DNA from: Tricholomella constricta
Lineage: Eukaryota; Basidiomycota; Agaricomycetes; Agaricales; Lyophyllaceae
Direction: 5' to 3'
NCBI GenBank assembly: GCA_013368375.1
Contig: JAACJP010000041.1
Span: forward strand, 62,001-126,000
DNA: 64,000 nt
Below the pieces are notes generated by a model. That model saw only the letters and a program-made list of their open reading frames with translations, was not told where the DNA came from and did not search any database. The position numbers and the translations under genes are program-made. This document shows positions 58,332 to 64,000 of this stretch, piece after piece. Numbering within the stretch: the first letter of the stretch is position 1; every line of letters starts with the position of its first letter.

Positions 58332-61300
58332 TCAATCCCGGGGTTTATCCGTGGTACGATAGCGGCGCAGCCGTCCATCAGTATCCCGGAGGTCTACCTT
58401 CGTGGCTTCGGTTGATACACCATTGACCACAACTGTCGTCGCGAAATCAAGGATAACTCCATGCTTTCGCATAAACGGTGTACCGATAATCATATCATAT
58501 CGGTCAAAGTTTGCTATATCGACATACAGCATTTCTTCAGATCCGTGTGTTTTAACTAACGCATCAGACCCAAAGTTCACTGTCGAGCGACTTCCAATCG
58601 TTCCCAATTGCAGCGTTATCGGTGCATCCAACGGATACACGCGCAGTCCCGCTACCTGGGAGAATGCCGGGGTTACGCCCGTAGTTGTACTACCCGAGTC
58701 CCATAGCGTCCACGTGTCATGTCCGCCTACATTGACATATGTGGCCAGACACTCCTTGTCGTCGCGCTTATGCACTGGGCGAGCCTTAGCTACTTTCGAT
58801 GCGTGAAGATGTACTTTGCGCATCTTTACCTGGCGAGTTTCATCCAACGGTAATTCCGTTATCGCCCTCAGGACTTCAGTCTCGCTGTCTCGGGAGTAGT
58901 AGTCATTATCATAGACATCGACCTCAATGAGTTCATCGCTGTCGCTGTCTACCAACGACTCAGGTGGATTATCCGCTTCATTAGCAGAGGTATGTCCACT
59001 CTCGTCATCAGCCTCATTCTCCTGATCCATGTCCGAATCATCGTCCTCTTCATCAACTGCGGTCCGAGCTGCTCGTATCTGAGCACGCACGGGGTACGGT
59101 TTCTGTTTACATTCTCTCGAGTAATGACCTTTCTTTCCGCATTTGTAGCAGATGACATCTGCCGCTGGTGACGGATTCGGTGTCGGAGATGAATGCAGTT
59201 GGGGGCGTTCCAACTGTCTATTGGGTGGCGCACCCGAGTTCGGGTCGGGGCGTGCTTGCACTCCCACCTTTCCTCCTCGTCCACGCAGTGGCGTAGCCAC
59301 CACTCTCGCGTGTAGTCCTCCTGCTAAGGCGGACTTGCGAATGAAAGTGGTACCGATTCGCCCACCTCCGCGGGGCCTCGAAGATGTTACTTCGGGATTC
59401 CGGCGCGAACGACGGCGTGAGTTTCGAGCAAGGTAGTGCGCAGCTGTCTTAGAGGCAGACTCATACGCCTTCACCTCGGAGACAAACTCATCGACTGTAT
59501 TTATCTCAGGTGACAATCCACCTTCCTTAATTAGGGCGACGAGCATATCTTTGGGTATACCTTCCAAGAAGGTATCACGCACGGTGTATTCATCTGGGAA
59601 CACAGCCATATTTTGTGCGTGGTCCATGAGCTCGTCATAAAACCCTTGAACTCCGATGCTCTCATTATAAGTAGCATTGTAGAAGTCCTCTCGTGCATCC
59701 TGCATTGTTGACGGCTGTACAAAGCGATCATACAATCCAAGAATGACGTCTTCAAACGTCCAATGGCGTTGACGACGGTTTACATGAACAACGTGGCGCT
59801 GGTACCATGTCTTAGCTTCTCCTCTAAGAAACTCTGGTACAACGAGCACGCGTTCACGGTCGCGTTTGTCGCCACCATATTGGCAAGCGGCTAAGTGAAC
59901 GCACACGTCCGTTAGCCACCTTTCAAGGTCACTAAACTTGGTTCCTCCAGAGTATGGAGTTATCGTTTTGGATGCGTCTGATCGCCTCAATTTACTACCC
60001 TCGGGAAGTTGCAGGCGTGTACCGAGTTGTTCTTCTAGCAGCGCTTTCAAGCGTACATGCATAGAATCTCGGTGTTGTTCCACAGCTTCAGCGACTCCGG
60101 GGTTTCGGGAAGTCGACCGCACTTGCGGAGGCATCAAGAACCCACGCCCAGGGGTTTCACTTGATCTACCTGGGTTTCGGGATATAGGGTTCACGACGCT
60201 CATTCCCCTACCGCGTCCACGAGCATTGGTAAAATGCGTACGAACTACGGGAGTCTCATGAGGAGGTCGATCTCTAGCAAATGTTTGCTGTTGATCACGT
60301 CCCTGCAGGTGCTCATCGTAGGGGGCACTCTGCACATTATTATCCTGTTCGTGAGGTTGTCCAATCGACTCGAAATAAATGCTCTTCATTTGGTCGACAG
60401 GCTGACGTCCGATAAAGATCACTCCCTGGTCATCGTAAACCGAATGACCTTGTTGCTGCAAGTCTCGATCCCGCTCGCGCTGGAGGGCGACTCTGTCTGC
60501 CCACGAGTCTGCTATTGGGTATCGACGGGATGCATTCCCAGGGACTTGTATCACAGGCGGTGATGTCTCAGTCGTGAACCGTAGTGTTTGAGCAGGCGCA
60601 GGCCTTTCCTCAATCGGCTTGACGCCGTCGTGTGTTTCATCCACACGATCCTTGACTTTTACAGGCGTGGTGAGCACAGGGCCGATGCTGTCGGCTGCTT
60701 GTGTTGTTCCTACTGTTGCTTGCGGAGCTTTCGGTGTCGAAGACCTCGATGCTTCCAAGACAGTGGCCATAGAAAAGTTATCTATTTCGAAGCGAATGCC
60801 TTCGATAACTAGCTTTACAAATTCGATACTGTTCGTATCAGGCTCCGTGTCCATGATCGCACAGTGTACGTAGGCGGAGCCTAGCGCGTTCTCATTCATC
60901 TGAGTACGTCGACTAGCGTCTGGGACCATCGACTGGTATTCTGACCAGTAGAGGTGCACCTGGCGCTTGAGGAGGGGCGAGAACCTGAAGATGTTCAGGG
61001 TCCCGTTGTCCGATTCTGCCGTCGAGCTGACAGGCGATAACGCCCGTCGTCGAAGGTACGCACTCGTAACCGACTGGTTATCCGTGTTGGCATGTACCGG
61101 GGCTTGTACCGAAGACTGTGGCGCAGCAGTGGGGGCCGGGGAGGCGGCGTACGCTTGTTGCAGAGCCAATCGTACGGGGCCATCGTCTGATGCATGTCTG
61201 AGACTCGCATCTTCAGCAGTTTCGACCCCCAGAGTGCCTAACCTTGCAGCTGGGCGCTCTGTGGCGTGCATTGATAGTAGCTCCAGGCTACTTACCGCTG

Positions 61301-61463
61301 TTGGTCCCTCTGCTGCTGCTACACCTTGCCCGACTTCGTCCGAACGACGTTGAGGCGGCACATAGGCTATAGGAGGTCGCGGTACCGGCGGATCAACGAT
61401 AGATTGTATCGTTGGTGTGTTTTCAGAGCTGGTAGCGCTCGGTGGCGCTCGGTTTGGATCCAT
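58332..61463 (-). CDS. Chromovirus gag-protease
   Basis: Intact 1043-codon ORF from ATG 61463. The N-terminal ~450 residues are long and disordered for a gag. The capsid-like core follows (RGEAKTWYQRHVV, YNESIGVQGFYDELMDHA, FLEGIPKDMLVALI), then a basic RG-rich linker, a CCHC zinc knuckle CYKCGKKGHYSRECK, an acidic linker, and an aspartic protease with WDSGSTTTGV as the catalytic loop and DMIIGTPFMRKHGVILDF as the flap-to-C-terminal region. The ORF ends at TGA 58332-58334 and the same frame continues into pol without another stop for 306 codons, so Gag-Pol could arise by read-through. Confidence 0.9.
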   Translation of the reverse strand: MDPNRAPPSATSSENTPTIQSIVDPPVPRPPIAYVPPQRRSDEVGQGVAAAEGPTAVSSLELLSMHATERPAARLGTLGVETAEDASLRHASDDGPVRLALQQAYAASPAPTAAPQSSVQAPVHANTDNQSVTSAYLRRRALSPVSSTAESDNGTLNIFRFSPLLKRQVHLYWSEYQSMVPDASRRTQMNENALGSAYVHCAIMDTEPDTNSIEFVKLVIEGIRFEIDNFSMATVLEASRSSTPKAPQATVGTTQAADSIGPVLTTPVKVKDRVDETHDGVKPIEERPAPAQTLRFTTETSPPVIQVPGNASRRYPIADSWADRVALQRERDRDLQQQGHSVYDDQGVIFIGRQPVDQMKSIYFESIGQPHEQDNNVQSAPYDEHLQGRDQQQTFARDRPPHETPVVRTHFTNARGRGRGMSVVNPISRNPGRSSETPGRGFLMPPQVRSTSRNPGVAEAVEQHRDSMHVRLKALLEEQLGTRLQLPEGSKLRRSDASKTITPYSGGTKFSDLERWLTDVCVHLAACQYGGDKRDRERVLVVPEFLRGEAKTWYQRHVVHVNRRQRHWTFEDVILGLYDRFVQPSTMQDAREDFYNATYNESIGVQGFYDELMDHAQNMAVFPDEYTVRDTFLEGIPKDMLVALIKEGGLSPEINTVDEFVSEVKAYESASKTAAHYLARNSRRRSRRNPEVTSSRPRGGGRIGTTFIRKSALAGGLHARVVATPLRGRGGKVGVQARPDPNSGAPPNRQLERPQLHSSPTPNPSPAADVICYKCGKKGHYSRECKQKPYPVRAQIRAARTAVDEEDDDSDMDQENEADDESGHTSANEADNPPESLVDSDSDELIEVDVYDNDYYSRDSETEVLRAITELPLDETRQVKMRKVHLHASKVAKARPVHKRDDKECLATYVNVGGHDTWTLWDSGSTTTGVTPAFSQVAGLRVYPLDAPITLQLGTIGSRSTVNFGSDALVKTHGSEEMLYVDIANFDRYDMIIGTPFMRKHGVILDFATTVVVNGVSTEATKVDLRDTDGRLRRYRTTDKPRD

Positions 61464-61553
61464 CGCAGATAGATCTTTGTTTCAGGGTTGTGGTGATGGT
61501 GATGGCGCTGATAAGCGAGTCGACGTCGAAGATAGAGAGCAGTTAAGCAGATA

Positions 61554-62503
61554 TAGTGATTGTCACGGGTAACCCTGGGGTTTTCCAGGGCTACCCGTAC
61601 CCATACCCTTAGAAACCCGTACCCGCGACGTGGGGTAAGGGTTTTGGCGGGTATGGGTAGGGGTTCTTACGGGTTCCACGGGTTAAGAAACCCCCGACGG
61701 GTCTCTAAATAAACAGAAGAAGTTCATCCCAATCTGGCTTCATCACATGATCACGTGCCGTTGTTTACGCGTTTGGTCTTGAGACGAAACGCATAAACGC
61801 GCTTTGTTTGACGGCACATGGGTGGCTGGGTACATTCATCCTAGCCCTTCTTCAACATGTCACCAGCGGTAACAGGCAGTTAGTCATCTGAACCATTTGC
61901 AAGTTGCTGTACAGAATTTCAGCCATTGTCTGCTCAAAAAATGGTTTGTCCCACACTCACTTTTGTGACTTCTTTCAAGTTCTTTGGAGCTTGAGGTTGC
62001 TTTTTTGTTGAAGTCGGCAGCTGGAGGCTTGCCTGTGGAGAGTGACTGGTTCACAAGTCTGACAAGTCCTGGGTTCACAACCGTATTGTGGTCAAGGCGC
62101 GAGCAACATAGAATATTGATAATCAACTGTAACTGACTTGAAGAGATTGGAGACATTGCGACCAGGTTGGAGAATGGTGTAACTGATTGCATATATTGAG
62201 ATAGAGATTCAAGCCCATTGTCAGCCTCTACACAATCACAAACATAACAACCGATCATATGACATTGCCTACTGCTGGGTCATTTTGCTGATGTTGGGGG
62301 GTAGGCCGCGCCCTCCGGGCCTATATTATCTTTCCGTTTAAGGAAAACCCGCCTCGAAAACCCGCTGAGTAAACCCGCTTAACCCGCCCAACCCACGCTG
62401 GGGGTACGGGTATGGGCAGGGTTAACAGATTCCAACCCGGACCCGTACCCCAGCGTACCCTACCCAAAACCCCCACGGGTTTTGAAACCCGTGACAATCA
62501 CTA
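61554..62503. mobile_element. 950 bp hAT-like MITE in the chromovirus leader
   Basis: 17 bp terminal inverted repeats TAGTGATTGTCACGGGT / ACCCGTGACAATCACTA, flanked by a perfect 8 bp duplication AGCAGATA (61546-61553 and 62504-62511); the 8 bp length is the hAT signature. Both subterminal reg­ions are packed with ACCCGTACCC-type motifs in both orientations, as expected for transposase binding. The interior has no transposase frame. Confidence 0.9.
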
Positions 62504-62535
62504 AGCAGATAGCAAAGCTGGGTAGCTTAAAAAAG

Positions 62536-62769
62536 TGTAACGGTTGTACGGGGTTGGGGGATCCTTGCGAGACACCAGACACGTTAAGCTAGACCAATCT
62601 GTGGGATTCTGCTAAGTACGTGTACAGGGTGAAGGTGCAAAGGATTATCTAAGCATAAACTGTACAGGACATTTATATACGCATAACAAAGATGGTCGTG
62701 CATTACCAGAAGGTAATGCCAAACAGGTCGCATCTCAATATAGACGTATTGTAACGCGCCGTCGTTACA
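62536..62769 (-). repeat. 5' LTR of the chromovirus
   Basis: Identical to 51288-51521 except at 62732. A primer-binding site should adjoin it at 62535 and below (minus strand CTTTTTTAAGCTACCCAGC), but I cannot match it to a tRNA. Confidence 0.93.
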
Positions 62770-62774
62770 GGTAT

Positions 62775-63280
62775 GCAAAGACAGGTAGGGGCATGGGGTC
62801 GTACAAATAGGGGGACGTCAAGTGAGTAGACCATACTGAGTTGGAGGCATTGAAGGCATCTGCCTGCTGCTTTAGGATATACTGCACGAAGTTCCCTTCG
62901 ATGAAGCCACGTTCTGGGGGTATACAATAAGGTTGCAGGTAGAACGTGGGTGCGGGAAAGATTGAGGGTGGGTTATATAAGGAGTGGCAGTGTGATGCAG
63001 CGTGGTCAGCAGCGTGATTCAAGCGTGCAGGCAAAGTGAGACTGTTGGTATGAGCCTTGACGTGCGAGAGTACAACATCGCTTGGGCATTGCGTAACATC
63101 ACAAAGCCAGTGATAGAAGGCGGAGGGTGCGACTGACTTGGACGATAGCCAATTAACAGCCGGTAGGTAGTCAGTATAGACCGTAATCCCAGAGTGGGTT
63201 TACGCATACAAGACGGCCGATAGACAGCTGGCAACTTCGGCATGGACGTGGAAGCCAGATACTGTGGGTTAGCCAGAGAG
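62775..63280 (-). pseudogene. LINE ORF, RNase H part (split by the chromovirus)
   Basis: The minus strand encodes VYTDYLPAVNWLSSKS, then SHVKAHTNSLTLPARLNHAA with the His and Asp (AADHAA) expected of a LINE RNase H, then THLTSPYLYDPMPLPVFAY, which joins 51287 in frame. Upstream the frame changes, so the copy was probably already damaged before the chromovirus inserted. Confidence 0.55.
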
Positions 63281-63686
63281 GCAAGGAAACCTGAGTCGGG
63301 GCCTATGAGAGATAGGGTAAGTGACGATGGGGGTTTAGAAGATTGTAGAGTAGGGAGTATAGTATGAGAGGAGGGTGGGATATAGGAGGCATCAGAGGCA
63401 TACACACGATTCAGAAGTTTATGGTAGGTGTATGAGGTGGGGCAGAGGGCAAGGATAGCAAGTGGTTTGTGGGTGGTACACTGCCGAGGCTGACAGCTTG
63501 ATACCCAGCAGTCAGTACAGTTTGCATGTGAAGTTAGCAACAAACTGTGGACCTCAATCAGAGACGAAGGCATCAGGGAGACCATGCAGCAGTAGAGGTT
63601 TGCAGCTTCAAAGGCTGAACAGGTGGTGTGTGATGCAATGAAGTGCATGCACTTTCTGACTGAATCCATGATGTTCATGATCACAT
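63281..63686. other. Upstream LINE-like remnant, unresolved
   Basis: Minus-strand frames here are open but in a different phase from the RNase H segment and show no motif I can name. Likely decayed LINE sequence. Confidence 0.3.
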
Positions 63687-64000
63687 TGTTGTCAGGGAAA
63701 CTCCACCTCATGCCCTCTGATGCTCACCGACCATTCCCCAACCATCCTCCAACCTGTGTAATCACTTCTGACCTATCACAATCCTGACCCTGACACTCTG
63801 ACCCAAGTGTTGGTGTTTATACTCACACACTCCCTGTCACTACCCCTTCCACCTGGCATGCTCCTGACATCGCTCCCAATGACCTGATATCCCGAAGTTG
63901 GCTTCCTGCCCTTGTGCCCATAACCTGAGCCATCTGATAGCATCAGAAACATGTCCATACATGCACTGCTGACCACTTGTTGTTATGACATGTACAGTAC
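63687..64000 (+). repeat. Gypsy LTR copy, cut by the window end
   Basis: Begins TGTTGTCAGGGAAACTCC and aligns along its length with the LTR starting at 35337, same orientation. The element body, if any, would lie beyond the window. Confidence 0.6.

Larger units (their letters stand above)
51288..62769 (-). mobile_element. Full-length Ty3/gypsy chromovirus, 11.5 kb, recent insertion
   Basis: Two 234 bp LTRs (51288-51521 and 62536-62769) differ at one base. The element is bounded by GGTAT (51283-51287 and 62770-62774). Coding is on the minus strand: LTR, leader with nested MITE, gag-protease, pol with chromodomain, a long extra ORF, polypurine tract, LTR. Without the 950 bp MITE the leader is only about 120 bp. 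Near-identical LTRs imply recent insertion, yet the ORFs carry five in-frame TGA codons and one deletion frameshift. Confidence 0.93.

Noticed and set aside
61884..62258. 124-codon minus-strand ORF inside the hAT-like MITE
   Set aside because: No transposase similarity; the MITE is otherwise non-coding.

Overview
This is a filamentous basidiomycete genome, most likely a mushroom-forming agaricomycete. Genes are compact and densely interrupted by short spliceosomal introns of about 45-65 bp, several with very small exons. Coding sequence is GC-rich with Ser/Pro/Arg-rich disordered proteins. The repeats (Ngaro-type tyrosine-recombinase elements, chromodomain Ty3/gypsy, copia and LINE relics, hAT-like MITEs) are those expected of agarics. 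Species cannot be read from the window.

Layout. Positions 1-22.5 kb are a gene-rich host segment: the 3' part of a Ser/Pro-rich protein gene; a small conserved disordered protein; a same-strand trio ctf8, atg15 and nth1 (minus strand: clamp-loader subunit, vacuolar autophagy lipase, neutral trehalase); a coiled-coil protein divergent from an Hsp70-like protein with a long WG-containing tail; the mRNA-quality-control enzyme rai1; and a Whi5-like cell-cycle repressor candidate. From 23.3 to 34.3 kb lies an island bounded by long imperfect inverted repeats. It is loaded with nested elements (LINE relic, a 2.4 kb non-autonomous LTR element with target-site duplication, copia gag relic, solo LTR) and also holds an intact-looking six-exon gene for a viroplasmin/RNase H1-N-like domain protein. 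From 34.3 to 38.2 kb are gypsy fragments, a tandem repeat and inverted-repeat pairs.

Two host genes follow, converging tail to tail: an RS-repeat protein (38.4-41.2 kb) and an Irc21-like cytochrome b5-domain protein (41.4-42.2 kb). A Ngaro-type tyrosine-recombinase retrotransposon begins 97 bp from the latter's start codon (42.3-49.1 kb) and itself carries a 528 bp MITE. From 51.3 to 62.8 kb a nearly pristine 11.5 kb chromovirus, whose LTRs differ at one base in 234 and which is flanked by GGTAT, has split a LINE ORF. It has gag-protease, pol with chromodomain, and an unusual third ORF of about 880 codons after pol. A 950 bp hAT-like MITE sits in its leader.

A theme across the repeats is that nearly all in-frame stops in transposon ORFs are TGA, often where Arg is expected. 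The single LTR mismatch is also a CpG transition. Together these point to CpG methylation and deamination as the main mutational force here, with UGA recoding as a less likely alternative. All exon models were made by eye from splice signals and reading frame; none has transcript support.
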